64,000 nucleotides of DNA from Sulfitobacter albidus (GTDB taxonomy: Bacteria > Pseudomonadota > Alphaproteobacteria > Rhodobacterales > Rhodobacteraceae): positions 1,484,501 through 1,548,500 of the forward strand of contig NZ_CP073581.1 of NCBI RefSeq assembly GCF_018200035.1, given 5' to 3'. The notes below the pieces were generated by a model, which had not been told where the DNA came from, ran no database searches, and was given only the letters and a program-made list of their open reading frames with translations. Shown here in pieces: positions 54,378 through 64,000 of this stretch. The position numbers and the translations under genes are program-made. The first letter of the stretch is position 1; every line of letters starts with the position of its first letter.

Positions 54378-55178
54378 TCAGGCGGCGCCGCGCAGGGCGG
54401 CGGGAAAATATGTGCGCAGGGTCGCGCGGCAGGTGTCGATACCCTCGTGATAGTCGATGGGCGTGCCCTTCGGCTGCTCGGGGACGCAGCGCCAGTGGAT
54501 CGGCGTGCGCATGTCGCGCCGCCCGACGGAGGCAGCGTAATCGAGGTATTTCAACGCGCCCTCGCTTGCCGGATGCACCCAGGTATTGGGCACGCCGTAG
54601 GCATCGGCCACAATCAGCCCGTGCAGCGACGAGGCGAACACGTGGTCGCAAGCCGAGATACGCGCGCAGACCTCGACCGGGTCATCGCGCGGGTCGATCA
54701 GCTCGTATACCGGGTCCGACGCCACCAGCGTCGCCAGATCGTCGAAATCAAGACTGCGGTGGTGCGGCACCAGTCCGATGCGCCCGCTTGCCGCGGCCTT
54801 GGGCACCACCGCGTCAATCAACAGGCCCGGATCGCCAAAACGGTCCATGTCCAGCCCCAGCAGCGCCGCAGTGACCGGCCCGCGCACGACCGAGACCGCG
54901 ATATTCTCGATCCACTGGCGTCCGGGCACCGGATGCAGCAGGCCCGTGCCCCAGATGTGGATCGGCCCCTTGTCCTCACGCGGCTCGGTGAACTTGCGCT
55001 TGACCACCTGCAACATCGAGCCGATCGCAAACAGATCCGACGCACGCGGCCCCGCGTGTTGCACCGCGCGCCCCGACACATGGCCCACAATCAACGGATT
55101 GATCGCATCGCCGAAATTCGGCGTGCCCTTCCACCAGTGCAGCAGCACGGGGGCATTAGTGTCGGAGGCGGTGTTCAT
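54378..55178 (-). CDS. Polysaccharide pyruvyl transferase family protein
   Basis: A 266-residue protein. LLHWWKGTPNFGDAINPLIVGHV, IHIWGTGLLHPVPG, SVVRGPVTAALLG, DPGLLIDAVVP and FASSLHGLIVADAYGVPNTWV are features of the pyruvyl transferase fold used on surface polysaccharides. It lies between sufC and the YbjQ gene in the same direction, an odd place for an envelope enzyme, and may be co-transcribed with suf by position only. Confidence 0.82.
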   Translation of the reverse strand: MNTASDTNAPVLLHWWKGTPNFGDAINPLIVGHVSGRAVQHAGPRASDLFAIGSMLQVVKRKFTEPREDKGPIHIWGTGLLHPVPGRQWIENIAVSVVRGPVTAALLGLDMDRFGDPGLLIDAVVPKAAASGRIGLVPHHRSLDFDDLATLVASDPVYELIDPRDDPVEVCARISACDHVFASSLHGLIVADAYGVPNTWVHPASEGALKYLDYAASVGRRDMRTPIHWRCVPEQPKGTPIDYHEGIDTCRATLRTYFPAALRGAA

Positions 55179-55187
55179 CGGTGCAGA

Positions 55188-55502
55188 TCAGCCCAGCGTC
55201 ACGGCGGTGCCAGAGACCGACACCATCATCATGCTGTCCGAGATGATCTCATAATCGATGTCGATGCCGACGATGGCGTTGCCGCCGACGTGATAGCACT
55301 CTTCCTTGATCTCTTTCATCGCGGCCTCGCGGGCATCGCGCAGCTTGTTCTCGTACTGGCCAGAGCGGCCGCCGACGATATCGGTCACCCGCGCAAAGAG
55401 ATCGCGCACGATATTGGCCCCCATGATTGCCTCGCCCACGACGACGCCGTGATACGCGGTGATGGGGCGCCCCTCGACGCTGTTGGTGGTTGTGCAGATC
55501 AT
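55188..55502 (-). CDS. YbjQ/UPF0145 family protein
   Basis: A 104-residue protein, [51 protein letters not shown], with [21 protein letters not shown] at the end: the YbjQ pentameric family, sometimes called heavy-metal-binding. Role unknown. Part of the suf operon by position. Confidence 0.87.
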   Translation of the reverse strand: MICTTTNSVEGRPITAYHGVVVGEAIMGANIVRDLFARVTDIVGGRSGQYENKLRDAREAAMKEIKEECYHVGGNAIVGIDIDYEIISDSMMMVSVSGTAVTLG

Positions 55503-55526
55503 GTCATATCCCTCGCGCAGCGCGCC

Positions 55527-55712
55527 TTACTCGTTCCCGCCGCGCCGCTTCCACAGTTTGATGCCAAGGCCGAGGATCGCGTAGACCACGGCAAAGAACA
55601 GCGTGCCGGTGATGCGGTCGGCCATGGTTTCCCCGGCCAGATCGATCACGAAGGACAGCGCGAAAAACCCGATCGCCGCGATGCCCGTTTCCTTTGCAAG
55701 CTGCCCGATCAC
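55527..55712 (-). CDS. Small two-helix membrane protein in the suf operon
   Basis: A 61-residue protein, [27 protein letters not shown], with a second segment [21 protein letters not shown] and a KRRGGNE tail. The start overlaps the sufB stop (ATGA), so it is probably co-translated with sufB. No family recognised. Confidence 0.72.
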   Translation of the reverse strand: MIGQLAKETGIAAIGFFALSFVIDLAGETMADRITGTLFFAVVYAILGLGIKLWKRRGGNE

Positions 55713-57229
55713 CCGACGGAGCCCTCAAGCGAGATCGCGACAAGCGCCTGCGCTTCCATGGCGAATTCCATCGGCAGGGCCTGCAATACGTCCTTGCAGA
55801 ACCCGTTGACCACGAGGGCCACGGCCTCTTCCTCGTCCATCCCGCGCGAGCGGCAATAGAACAGCTGATCGTCGTCCACCTTGGACGTTGTCGCCTCATG
55901 CTCCACCCGGCTCGAGTTGTTCTTGACCTCGATGTAGGGGACCGTGTGCGCCCCGCATTTGTCACCGATCAGCAAGCTGTCGCATTGGGTGTAGTTGCGG
56001 CTGTTCTTTGCCTTGGGGTGCATCGACACCAGGCCACGATAGGTATTCTGGGCCTTGCCCGCGCTGATCCCTTTGGAGACGATGCGCGATTTGGTGTTCT
56101 TGCCCAGATGCACCATCTTGGTGCCGGTGTCGGCCTGCTGCATGTTGTTGGCGATGGCGATGGAGTAGAACTCGCCCTGGCTGTCATCGCCACGCAGGAT
56201 GCACGAGGGGTATTTCCATGTGACGGCAGAGCCGGTTTCCACCTGCGTCCACATCACCTTGGCCCGGTCGCCCCTGCAATCAGCGCGCTTGGTCACGAAG
56301 TTATAGATCCCGCCCTTGCCGTTCTCGTCACCGGGATACCAGTTCTGCACGGTGGAATACTTCACCTCCGCGTCTTCCTCGATGATGATCTCGACACAGG
56401 CCGCGTGCAGTTGCGCCTCGTCGCGCTGGGGCGCCGTGCAGCCTTCAAGGTAGGACACGTAGCTGCCCTTGTCCGCGATGATGAGCGTACGCTCGAACTG
56501 GCCGGTATTCTCGGCGTTGATGCGGAAATAGGTGGACAGCTCCATCGGGCAGCGCACGCCGGGCGGCACATAGACGAACGACCCGTCCGAGAACACGGCC
56601 GCATTCAGCGTAGCATAGTAGTTGTCAGAGCTGGGGATGACCGTGCCGAGGTATTTCTTGACCAGCTCGGGATGCTCCTGGATCGCCTCGGAGATCGAGC
56701 AAAAGATCACCCCGGCTTTCTTCAGCTCCTCCTGAAAGGTGGTGCCGACGGAGACACTGTCGAAGACCGCATCGACGGCCACTTTGCGCGGCGCGTCCGA
56801 CATTTCTTCCGCGCCCTCGACACCGGCCAGAATTGCCTGTTCTTTCAGCGGAATACCCAGCTTTTTGTATGTCTCAAGCAGTTTGGGATCCACCTCGTCC
56901 AGCGACTTGGGCTTTTGGATCATGCTCTTGGGACGGGCGTAGTAATATTGGTCCTGAAAGTCGATCTCGGGGTAATCGACCATCGCCCATTTGGGGTACT
57001 TCATGCCCAACCAGCGCTCATACGCCTCAAGGCGCCAGTCCAGCATCCACTGCGGCTCCCCGTTCTTCTCGGAAATCAGTTTGACGATGTCGGCGGTCAG
57101 ACCCTTGGGGGCGTATTCCATCTCGATATCGGTGGACCAGCCGTGCTTGTAGGCACCGCCGACTTCACGCACGGCGTCTACGGTTTCCTGATCGACACCT
57201 TCTTTGACGTTTTGTTCGTCCAAGCTCAT
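55709..57229 (-). CDS. sufB: Fe-S cluster assembly protein SufB
   Basis: A 506-residue protein from ATG 57229. [64 protein letters not shown] and [27 protein letters not shown] are SufB signatures, with the conserved Cys at the dimer interface. It is the main scaffold for new clusters. It is first of the sufB-C-D genes after iscS. Confidence 0.97.
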   Translation of the reverse strand: MSLDEQNVKEGVDQETVDAVREVGGAYKHGWSTDIEMEYAPKGLTADIVKLISEKNGEPQWMLDWRLEAYERWLGMKYPKWAMVDYPEIDFQDQYYYARPKSMIQKPKSLDEVDPKLLETYKKLGIPLKEQAILAGVEGAEEMSDAPRKVAVDAVFDSVSVGTTFQEELKKAGVIFCSISEAIQEHPELVKKYLGTVIPSSDNYYATLNAAVFSDGSFVYVPPGVRCPMELSTYFRINAENTGQFERTLIIADKGSYVSYLEGCTAPQRDEAQLHAACVEIIIEEDAEVKYSTVQNWYPGDENGKGGIYNFVTKRADCRGDRAKVMWTQVETGSAVTWKYPSCILRGDDSQGEFYSIAIANNMQQADTGTKMVHLGKNTKSRIVSKGISAGKAQNTYRGLVSMHPKAKNSRNYTQCDSLLIGDKCGAHTVPYIEVKNNSSRVEHEATTSKVDDDQLFYCRSRGMDEEEAVALVVNGFCKDVLQALPMEFAMEAQALVAISLEGSVG

Positions 57230-57282
57230 GGTCTGTCCTCTCATGGCAGCATTGACGCCGTGGGGCGTGTATCGGCACCGCG

Positions 57283-58371
57283 CTAGGCCGCGCGGCTTTT
57301 GTATCTGTCGTATTTCGCGGCCCAGCTTTCGGCGAACCGCATCACATCGTCTTTTGTCGTCTCAAGGCCCAGCGACACCCGGATGGCGCACGCGGCCTCA
57401 TTCTCGTCAAAGCCCATGGCGCCCAGCACCTTTGAGGCCTTTACCTTCCCGCTTGAGCAGGCAGAGCCCGCCGAGATGGCAAATCCGGCCAGATCCATCT
57501 GCATCACCTGCGTCTCCCCCTTCCAGCCGGGGGTGATCATGCAGGAGGTGTTGGGCAGACGTTCGACCGCTTTCCCGACAAAAATAGTCTCTGGGCTGAC
57601 AGCCGCAATAGCGTTTTCTAGAATATTTCTAAACTGGGCCACTTCGTCCCACCGCCCCGCCGCCACATCGGCGCCCGCCGCCTGCGCCGCCGCACCAAAA
57701 CCGGCGATGCCGACGATGTTTTCGGTGCCCGAACGGCGGTTCATCTCTTGCCCGCCGCCGCGCAGCATGGGCGCGGGATCGTCGGCGGTGAAATTGATCA
57801 GCGCGCCGATGCCCTTTGGCCCGCCCAACTTATGCGCCGACAGTATCGCGTAGGACGGCGTGACGTCACCGTAGGTCACCGCGACCTTCCCGGCCATCTG
57901 CGTGATGTCGCAAATGGTCGAATACCCATCGCCACTGCCCGCAACGGCGCGGTCGGGGCGCATAATACCGGTTTCGCTATTGGCCCCCGATTGCGCGATC
58001 AGGCCCGTGGGCGCCGCTATATAGGTCATCGCGCCGCTGCGATCAAAGGCCGAGGGCAGCGCCCGCTCGGACCAAACCCCCAGACAATCATGCTCCGTCG
58101 GCAATGCGGCAAAGCTGCCGCCGTGGCGCTCCTTTTGCGCGACCGCAAGCGCCGCCGCCTCGGTCGCACTGGAGGTAAACACCACCTGCTGCGGCTTGCA
58201 GCCGACCAGTTCTGCCACCTGCGCACGGGCGTGCTCCACCAGCATCTTGGCGCCGCGGCCCTCGCTGTGCACGGACGACGGGTTGCCCACCACATCCATC
58301 GCGTCGATCATCGCCGCACGCGCCTCCGCCCGCAGCGGGGTCGTGGCATTATGGTCGAGGTAGGTTCTCAT
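57283..58371 (-). CDS. IscS/NifS-like cysteine desulfurase
   Basis: A 362-residue protein. [32 protein letters not shown] lysine in [17 protein letters not shown], and [18 protein letters not shown] with the active cysteine, as in group I desulfurases. The operon thus encodes two desulfurases, this one and SufS. The start overlaps the iscR stop by 4 bp. Confidence 0.92.
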   Translation of the reverse strand: MRTYLDHNATTPLRAEARAAMIDAMDVVGNPSSVHSEGRGAKMLVEHARAQVAELVGCKPQQVVFTSSATEAAALAVAQKERHGGSFAALPTEHDCLGVWSERALPSAFDRSGAMTYIAAPTGLIAQSGANSETGIMRPDRAVAGSGDGYSTICDITQMAGKVAVTYGDVTPSYAILSAHKLGGPKGIGALINFTADDPAPMLRGGGQEMNRRSGTENIVGIAGFGAAAQAAGADVAAGRWDEVAQFRNILENAIAAVSPETIFVGKAVERLPNTSCMITPGWKGETQVMQMDLAGFAISAGSACSSGKVKASKVLGAMGFDENEAACAIRVSLGLETTKDDVMRFAESWAAKYDRYKSRAA

Positions 58372-58837
58372 GCCTCGTCCCGCTCATCGACGACAGGGAA
58401 CAGCGTGGGCACCGCAGGGCACGGCGACAGCTCGTTGTTGATGACATCCGACAGGCGCGTCTGGTGCAGGAAGACGTAGACATTGGCCGACAGCCCCTGC
58501 CACAACCGATTGGTCAGCGATTGCGCGCGGCTGCCCGACAGCCCGCCCGACACCCCGGCCCCTTGTGCATCGCGTCCACGGTCTCATCCACAGCGCTCAG
58601 CACGTCGACCACACGGATCTCGCTCGCCGGACGGGCCAATTGATAGCCGCCCGACGGACCGCGCACCGAGCGGACCAACTCCGCCCGCCGCAGCTTGACA
58701 AACAACTGCTCAAGATAGGGCAGCGACACCTGCTGGCGCGCCGCGATATCACCAAGGCGCACCAGCGTATCGGCGGGCTGCAGGGCGATGTCGGCCAGGG
58801 CGACCATCGCATAACGTCCCTTTGTCGACAGTTTCAT
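58368..58837 (-). CDS. iscR: Rrf2-family Fe-S regulator IscR, frameshifted as read
   Basis: MKLSTKGRYAMVALADIALQP and VSLPYLEQLFVKLRRAELVRSVRGPSGGYQLAR form the winged helix. After DAMHKG the frame breaks at CCCC (58559-58562); one extra base gives HKGAGVSGGLSGSRAQSLTNRLW and continues to 58368, 156 residues. The repaired protein has only one cysteine (ELSPCPAVP), unlike the three of E. coli IscR; a single-Cys IscR is described for Rhodobacter. It probably represses the suf operon it heads according to cluster status. Confidence 0.9.
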
Positions 58838-58927
58838 CGCAGCCTCCCGCGCGCCGCGCGCGTTTGAATTGACGTTGCAGGCGGAAATGCCTAAATCGCT
58901 GGGACGCGCGCAGCCGCACGCCCATAG

Positions 58928-58944
58928 TTTAGAAACGTTCTAAG
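58928..58944. promoter_or_regulatory. Irr-type (ICE) box upstream of iscR-suf
   Basis: TTTAGAA-ACG-TTCTAAG is an almost perfect palindrome that matches the iron-control element TTTAGAAnnnTTCTAAA recognised by Irr in alphaproteobacteria. It lies 91-107 bp upstream of iscR and 62 bp from the divergent hydrolase gene. Irr at this site would link the operon to iron/haem supply, beside autoregulation by IscR. Confidence 0.78.
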
Positions 58945-59005
58945 ATGCCTGAGCGAAAAGGTCAACAACCTCGCCGCCTCTTTGAGCCCCGACAAAGGAC
59001 CCCCC

Positions 59006-59659
59006 ATGCCAGAGGTGATTTTTCCCGGACCCGAAGGACGGCTCGAAGGCCGCTATCACCCCCAGCGCGAACGCGACGCGCCAATCGCCATCGTGCTGCA
59101 CCCGCATCCGCAGTTCGGCGGCACGATGAATCACAAGGTCGTCTATAACCTGCACTACGCCTTCTACCAGATGGGATTTACCGTACTGCGGTTCAATTTC
59201 CGCGGCGTGGGGCGCAGCCAGGGGGAATACGATCAGGGCGTGGGCGAATTGTCCGATGCGGCCTCCGCGCTCGATTACCTGCAATCGATGAACAACAACT
59301 CCAAACACTGCTGGGTGGCGGGGTTCTCCTTTGGCGCATGGATCGGGATGCAGCTGCTGATGCGGCGGCCCGAGATTACCGGCTTCATCTCGGTCGCCCC
59401 TCCGGCGAACATGTATGATTTCAGCTTTCTCGCGCCCTGCCCGGCCTCGGGCCTGATCATCAACGGCACCGGCGACCGTGTGGCGCCGCCTGCGGATACG
59501 GTGAACCTTGTCAGCAAACTGCACGAGCAAAAGGGCATCACCATCACCCACGAGGAAGTCGACGGTGCGGGCCACTTCTTTGAAGAGCCGCATATGGACA
59601 CGCTGATCAATACGACGACCACCTACGTGCGCCGCCGCCTGACCGAGAACACGCGCTGA
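59006..59659 (+). CDS. Alpha/beta hydrolase
   Basis: A 217-residue protein from ATG 59006, MPEVIFPGPEGRLEGRYHP. LHPHPQFGGTMNHKVV, RFNFRGVGRSQGEYDQG and the nucleophile elbow VAGFSFGAWIGM (GFSFG), with His in DGAGHFFEEP, outline the catalytic triad. Small COG2945-like hydrolase; substrate unknown. Its stop overlaps the next start (TGATG). Confidence 0.83.
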   Translation: MPEVIFPGPEGRLEGRYHPQRERDAPIAIVLHPHPQFGGTMNHKVVYNLHYAFYQMGFTVLRFNFRGVGRSQGEYDQGVGELSDAASALDYLQSMNNNSKHCWVAGFSFGAWIGMQLLMRRPEITGFISVAPPANMYDFSFLAPCPASGLIINGTGDRVAPPADTVNLVSKLHEQKGITITHEEVDGAGHFFEEPHMDTLINTTTTYVRRRLTENTR

Positions 59660-59892
59660 TGGCCGACGAACACGTCACCGCGATGGCCAACAAACTGGCC
59701 GAAGAATGCCTCGCCGTGCAGAAGGAAACCGGCGAGGACCGTCTGTTCATGGAGGTGGGCGACGTGCTCGGCGCCTCCTCGCAGACGCTGGAGGAAGCCT
59801 TCCTCACCGCGATCCGCACGCGCATGGCCGAGCAAAAGGGCCGCGCGTTTCTGGCGGCCAAGTTGAAAAAGCATCGCGACACCGGCGCATGA
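59659..59892 (+). CDS. Hypothetical 77-residue helical protein
   Basis: MADEHVTAMANKLAEECLAVQKETGEDRLFMEVGDVLGASSQTLEEAFLTAIRTRMAEQKGRAFLAAKLKK: charged, all-helical, no membrane segment. No family recognised. Coupled by overlap to the hydrolase before it and the HD protein after it (ATGA). Confidence 0.68.
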   Translation: MADEHVTAMANKLAEECLAVQKETGEDRLFMEVGDVLGASSQTLEEAFLTAIRTRMAEQKGRAFLAAKLKKHRDTGA

Positions 59893-60476
59893 CCGCCCGC
59901 CTCGACGCGCAGATCGCGTTTCTGAACGAGGCGGACCGGCTCAAATCCATCGTGCGGGCGACGACGCTCACCGATGGTTCGCGCTATGAGAACTCGGCGG
60001 AGCATAGCTGGCATCTGACGCTCTACGCGCTGGTGCTGGCGGATCAGGCGGGGCCGGATGTGGACATCACACGCGTGATCCAGATGCTGATCCTGCACGA
60101 TCTGGTCGAGATCGACGCGGGCGACACGCCGATTTTCGATGAGGTGGACGCGGCAGCCGTCGCGCGGGCCGAAGCCGCCGCCGCGACCCGCATCTTTGGT
60201 CTGCTGCCCGAGGATCAGGGCCCGGCCCTGCGCGCGATCTGGGAGGAATTCGAGGCCGCACAGACCCCCGACGCGCAATTCGCCAAATCGCTCGACCGGT
60301 TTCAGCCGCCCATGCAAAACCTCGCCTCGGGCGGGGGCAGCTGGACAGACTACAACGTGAGTGAAGATCGGATCGCCGCTCGCGTGGGTGCCAAGATCGC
60401 CATCGGCGCGCCGCGCCTCTGGGACTATGCCCGCGCCCGCATCGCCGCGTTTTTTGCCAATATCCCGAAAGGGTAG
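59889..60476 (+). CDS. HD-domain phosphohydrolase (YfbR-like)
   Basis: A 195-residue protein. SRYENSAEHSWHLTLYALVLAD supplies the H of the metal site, MLILHDLVEIDAGDTP the HD pair, and KSLDRFQPPMQNL the final Asp. This is the pattern of 5'-deoxynucleotidase-type HD hydrolases. Ends before a hairpin shared with icd. Confidence 0.86.
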   Translation: MTARLDAQIAFLNEADRLKSIVRATTLTDGSRYENSAEHSWHLTLYALVLADQAGPDVDITRVIQMLILHDLVEIDAGDTPIFDEVDAAAVARAEAAAATRIFGLLPEDQGPALRAIWEEFEAAQTPDAQFAKSLDRFQPPMQNLASGGGSWTDYNVSEDRIAARVGAKIAIGAPRLWDYARARIAAFFANIPKG

Positions 60477-60478
60477 CG

Positions 60479-60502
60479 GGGCGGGCTCCGAAAAGCCCGC
60501 CC
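60479..60502. terminator. Hairpin between the HD gene and monomeric icd
   Basis: GGGCGGGCT (60479-60487) and AGCCCGCCC (60494-60502) form a 9-bp stem with loop CCGAAA. There is no T-run, but its position between convergent genes suits a shared terminator. Confidence 0.65.
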
Positions 60503-60507
60503 GATCC

Positions 60508-62724
60508 TTAGCCGATGATCGCGTTCAGCGTTGCGCTGGGGCGCATCACCTGCGCCGTTTTGGCATCATCGTTGTGGAAATAGCCGCCCGTATCCGCCGC
60601 CGCACCCGACCCTTCGGACAGCTCTGCCAGAATAGCCGCCTCGCCCTCTGCGAGCGCCTTTGCGAGGGGGGCAAACTCTGCCGCGAGGTCCGCGTCATCC
60701 GATTGCGCCGCCAGCGCCTCGGCCCAGTAGCGAGCGAACCAGTAATGGCTATGCCGGTTGTCGGGCTGGCCCGCCTTGCGGCTGGGCGAGCGGTTGTCGT
60801 CGAGGATGCCTTGCGTCGCGGCCTCTGCCGCTGCCCCCAGCACGCCCGCCTTGGCGTTGCCGCGCGCATCCGCCAGGAAGTTGAGGCTTTCGCCCAGGGC
60901 ACAGAATTCGCCCATCGAATCCCAGCGCAGGTGGTTTTCGCCGTGCAGTTGTTGCACGTGTTTCGGGGCGGAGCCGCCGGCCCCCGTCTCGAACAATCCA
61001 CCGCCCTGCATCAGCTTGACGATCGACAGCATCTTGGCCGAGGTGCCCAGCTCAAGGATCGGGAAAAGATCGGTGAGATAGTCGCGCAGCACGTTGCCGG
61101 TGATCGCGATGGAATCTTTGCCCGCCGTGATCGTTTTCAGCGTCTGCGCCGTCGCCTCGCGTGGCGCCATGATCGCGAATTTATCCGCGACGCCAGCAGC
61201 TTGCAGCGCAGCCTTCACGTAGTCGATCAACTGCGCGTCGTGCGCGCGGTTGGCGTCAAGCCAGAAGATCGCCTCCGACCCCGTCAGCCGCTGGCGGTCC
61301 ATCGCCAGCTCGATCCAGTTCTCGATGGGCGCTTTTTTTACGGTGCAGGAACGCCAGATGTCGCCCGCCTCAACGCTGTGTGCGTGCAGCGTCTCACCGT
61401 TCGCCAGCACGATCCGCATGGTGCCCGTGCCGGGTGCCTCGAACGTGGTCGGGTGCGATCCGTATTCCTCGGCCTTTTGGGCCATCAGGCCCACGTTGGC
61501 CACGGCGCCGGCGGTGGTCACGTCCAGTGCGCCATTGGCTTTGAAGAAATTGATCGTCTCATCGTAGACGGTGGCATAGCACCTGTCGGGGATGACGCAG
61601 TTGGTGTCGCCCTTGGCGCCGGTTTCATCCCAGCCCTTGCCGCCCGCACGGATCACGGCGGGCATCGACGCGTCGATGATCACGTCCGAGGGCACGTGCA
61701 GGTTGGTGATGCCCTTGTCGCTGTCGACCATATACATCGACGGACGCTCCAGTGCGTCGATCTCGGCGCGGATCTCGGCGGCGTTGTCCATCGTGTCGAT
61801 GGCCGCCAGCACATCGGCCAGACCGGAATTGGGCGAGCCGCCCGCGGCCTTGATCGCGGCGCCATGCGTCTCCCATACAGGGCCCAACCATGCCTTGACC
61901 GCATGGCCAAAGATGATCGGATCCGACACCTTCATCATCGTGGCCTTCATATGCAGCGAGAACATCGTGCCGTCGGATTTCGTATCCTCGATGGCCTCCG
62001 CCAGGAAGGACGACAGCGCCGAGGCGGACATGAAGGTCGCATCGGCAATCGTGCCTTCCTCCAGCGGCCATGCCTCCTTGAGCACGGTCACGGCGCCGTC
62101 GGCGCCTTCGAATTCGATGCGCGCGGTGCCGGCCTGTGCGGCGGTGATCGTCGCAGACACCTCATTGGCGTAGAAATCATTGCCGGGCATTGACGAGACC
62201 TTGGTCTTGCTCGACGCGTCCCATGTGCCCATTGAATGAGGATTGGCCTGGGCAAAGTTCTTGACGGCCTTGGCCGCGCGACGGTCAGAATTTCCCTCGC
62301 GCAGGACCGGATTCACCGCCGAACCCTTGATCGTGTCATAGCGCGCGCGGATCGCTTTTTCCGCGTCGGCCTTGGGCTCTTCGGGGTAGTCGGGCAGCGC
62401 ATAGCCTTTGCCCTGCAATTCCTTGATCGCCGCCACCAGCTGGGGCGTCGAGGCCGAGATGTTGGGCAGCTTGATTACATTCGCCTCGGGCGTCTTCACC
62501 AGCTCTCCCAGCCAGGCCAGATCGTCGCTCTGGCGCTGATCCTCGGTCAGGTTCTCGGGGAAGGTCGCGATGATACGGCCCGCCAGTGAGATGTCGCGCG
62601 TGCCGACCTCGATGCCCGCAGGGGCCGTAAAGCGGCGGATGATCGGCAGGAAAGACGCGCTCGCCAGCTCGGGGGCTTCGTCAACCTTGGTATAGATGAT
62701 GTCGGGCGTGTCTGATTGGGCCAT
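60508..62724 (-). CDS. icd: Monomeric NADP-dependent isocitrate dehydrogenase
   Basis: A 738-residue protein from ATG 62724, the normal length for the monomeric enzyme. ITATFPE-like [58 protein letters not shown] [15 protein letters not shown] and [20 protein letters not shown] are monomeric-IDH motifs. It oxidises isocitrate to 2-oxoglutarate with NADP. It is divergent from a second, unrelated-type IDH gene. Confidence 0.96.
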   Translation of the reverse strand: MAQSDTPDIIYTKVDEAPELASASFLPIIRRFTAPAGIEVGTRDISLAGRIIATFPENLTEDQRQSDDLAWLGELVKTPEANVIKLPNISASTPQLVAAIKELQGKGYALPDYPEEPKADAEKAIRARYDTIKGSAVNPVLREGNSDRRAAKAVKNFAQANPHSMGTWDASSKTKVSSMPGNDFYANEVSATITAAQAGTARIEFEGADGAVTVLKEAWPLEEGTIADATFMSASALSSFLAEAIEDTKSDGTMFSLHMKATMMKVSDPIIFGHAVKAWLGPVWETHGAAIKAAGGSPNSGLADVLAAIDTMDNAAEIRAEIDALERPSMYMVDSDKGITNLHVPSDVIIDASMPAVIRAGGKGWDETGAKGDTNCVIPDRCYATVYDETINFFKANGALDVTTAGAVANVGLMAQKAEEYGSHPTTFEAPGTGTMRIVLANGETLHAHSVEAGDIWRSCTVKKAPIENWIELAMDRQRLTGSEAIFWLDANRAHDAQLIDYVKAALQAAGVADKFAIMAPREATAQTLKTITAGKDSIAITGNVLRDYLTDLFPILELGTSAKMLSIVKLMQGGGLFETGAGGSAPKHVQQLHGENHLRWDSMGEFCALGESLNFLADARGNAKAGVLGAAAEAATQGILDDNRSPSRKAGQPDNRHSHYWFARYWAEALAAQSDDADLAAEFAPLAKALAEGEAAILAELSEGSGAAADTGGYFHNDDAKTAQVMRPSATLNAIIG

Positions 62725-62900
62725 GTGGTCCTCTTTCTGTGCGTGGCTACGTCGGGTCGGCGGGCGCAAACCCGGTATCGTTGATTGCCCCTGCGGTATC
62801 CAAGCGGGCGGCGCGTGTCAATGTGTACCGTGGTATACCGGCTTTTCACCGCCCGCGAAATCCGCTACCACGCTGGCACCGTAGCCCAAAAGGATCCCCC

Positions 62901-64000
62901 ATGACAAAGATCAAGGTAGACAACCCCATCGTCGAACTCGACGGGGACGAAATGACCCGCATCATGTGGGATTTCATCAAGAAAAAGCTGATCACGCCCT
63001 ATCTTGACGTGGATCTGAAGTACTTCGACCTCGGGATCGAGGCGCGCGATGAGACCGACGACCAGATCACCATCGACGCGGCCCACGCGATCAAGGAATT
63101 TGGCGTCGGCGTGAAATGCGCGACGATCACACCGGACGAGGCGCGGGTGGAGGAATTTGGCCTCAAGAAGATGTGGCGCTCCCCCAACGGGACGATCCGC
63201 AACATCCTGGGCGGCGTGATCTTCCGCGAGCCGATCATCTGCAAGAACGTGCCGCGCCTTGTGCCCGGCTGGACGCAGCCCATCGTTGTGGGCCGCCACG
63301 CCTTTGGCGATCAGTACCGCGCGACTGATTTCAAATTCCCCGGCGCGGGCAAGCTGACGATCAAATTCGTCGGCGAGGACGGCACCGAGATCGAGCATGA
63401 GGTTTTTGACGCGCCGGACGCGGGCGTGGTGATGGCGATGTACAACCTCGACAAATCCATCATCGATTTTGCCCGCGCCTCGCTGAACTACGGTCTGGTC
63501 AAGGGCTGGCCGGTGTATCTGTCGACCAAGAACACGATCCTCAAGCAATACGACGGCCGGTTCCTCGAGCTGTTCCAGCACATCTATGAGACCGAATTCA
63601 AAGAGCACTTCGAAGAAGCAGGCATCGAATACCAGCACCGGCTGATCGACGACATGGTCGCCTGCGCGATGAAATGGAACGGTGGCTATGTCTGGGCGTG
63701 CAAGAATTACGACGGCGATGTGCAGTCGGACACGGTGGCGCAGGGGTTTGGATCGCTTGGGCTGATGACATCCGTGCTGATGACGCCGGACGGCAAGACG
63801 GTCGAGGCGGAAGCCGCCCACGGCACCGTCACCCGCCACTACCGCCAGCACCAGAAGGGCGAGGAGACCTCGACCAACTCGATCGCGTCGATCTACGCCT
63901 GGACCGGCGCGCTCAAGCACCGCGCCAAACTGGACGAGAACGCGCCCCTTCTCAACTTTGCCGAAACGCTTGAGCGGGTCGTCGTCGAAACCGTCGAGAG
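62901..64000 (+). CDS. icd: Homodimeric NADP-dependent isocitrate dehydrogenase (3' end outside window)
   Basis: [25 protein letters not shown] with AGGATCC before ATG 62901. [68 protein letters not shown] and [11 protein letters not shown] belong to the eukaryote-like (type II) IDH. The first 366 codons are inside the window. It catalyses the same reaction as the divergent monomeric enzyme. Confidence 0.96.
   Translation, partial: MTKIKVDNPIVELDGDEMTRIMWDFIKKKLITPYLDVDLKYFDLGIEARDETDDQITIDAAHAIKEFGVGVKCATITPDEARVEEFGLKKMWRSPNGTIRNILGGVIFREPIICKNVPRLVPGWTQPIVVGRHAFGDQYRATDFKFPGAGKLTIKFVGEDGTEIEHEVFDAPDAGVVMAMYNLDKSIIDFARASLNYGLVKGWPVYLSTKNTILKQYDGRFLELFQHIYETEFKEHFEEAGIEYQHRLIDDMVACAMKWNGGYVWACKNYDGDVQSDTVAQGFGSLGLMTSVLMTPDGKTVEAEAAHGTVTRHYRQHQKGEETSTNSIASIYAWTGALKHRAKLDENAPLLNFAETLERVVVETVE

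Noticed and set aside
54378..55178. Pyruvyl transferase-like gene as recent horizontal insertion
   Set aside because: Its base composition and spacing match the surrounding suf genes and no mobile ends are visible.

Overview
This 64 kb window looks like a chromosomal segment of a marine roseobacter-group alphaproteobacterium (Rhodobacterales). Evidence: high GC, a circularly permuted tmRNA with tag ANDNRAPVAMAA, an IscR with a single cysteine, a long iscR-suf operon behind an Irr-type box, and gene sets typical of the group (DctBD, MtbC-like corrinoid protein, DUF4169, DUF1638, paired isocitrate dehydrogenases).

Layout. 1-3.7 kb: DUF1326/DUF2182 membrane genes divergent from a FadR-type regulator across a perfect 14-bp inverted repeat, then a membrane protein, an L,D-transpeptidase and a small membrane protein. 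3.7-8.1 kb: tmRNA (ssrA), chromate transporter, SspB, fumarase, three small genes. 8.1-16.4 kb: aldolase, P450 and an alpha/beta hydrolase, CcdA, TusA-like protein, RNase E with a long leader, a lipoprotein. 16.4-21.3 kb: DctBD two-component system and purCSQ. 21.4-24.2 kb: homocysteine methyltransferase module, corrinoid protein and DUF1638. 24.2-28.1 kb: SufE, lipoprotein, RNase D, PurN, PurM. 28.2-38.4 kb: tRNA-Ile(CAU), thioesterase-like protein, EnvZ-like kinase, metallo-hydrolase, tRNA-Asn, a response regulator, methyltetrahydrofolate methyltransferase/MetF/'virulence factor' operon, Ppx, RlmE, NhaC. 38.6-49.9 kb: a genomic island. 50.0-58.9 kb: the iscR-suf operon. 59-64 kb: hydrolase, HD phosphohydrolase, and two unrelated NADP isocitrate dehydrogenases head to head.

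The island is the most unusual region. It sits inside a tRNA-Arg(CCG) gene and cuts it in the anticodon arm: the 3' half lies at the left end and the 5' half 11.3 kb away at the right end, joined by a shared 10-bp core. The island carries its own intact tRNA-Arg(CCG) near the right end, which could replace the broken one. Its tyrosine recombinase appears to have Asn in place of the catalytic Tyr, so it may be unable to excise. Inside are two IS3-family elements, one of which splits a large unknown gene that can be rejoined in frame to at least 886 codons. There are also a ParB-like and a DUF932 gene, whose leaders share a structured RNA with compensatory changes and a fixed 10-nt distance to the start codon.

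Methionine synthesis seems to be done by a split MetH: homocysteine-, cobalamin- and pterin-binding modules are encoded as separate proteins in two clusters of this window.

Seven otherwise normal genes (a small membrane protein, chrA, P450, rne, sufE, purM, iscR) each carry one frameshift that is repaired by adding one G or C to a short homopolymer. Several are expected to be essential, so base-calling or assembly error is the simplest explanation; they are annotated here as genes, not pseudogenes.
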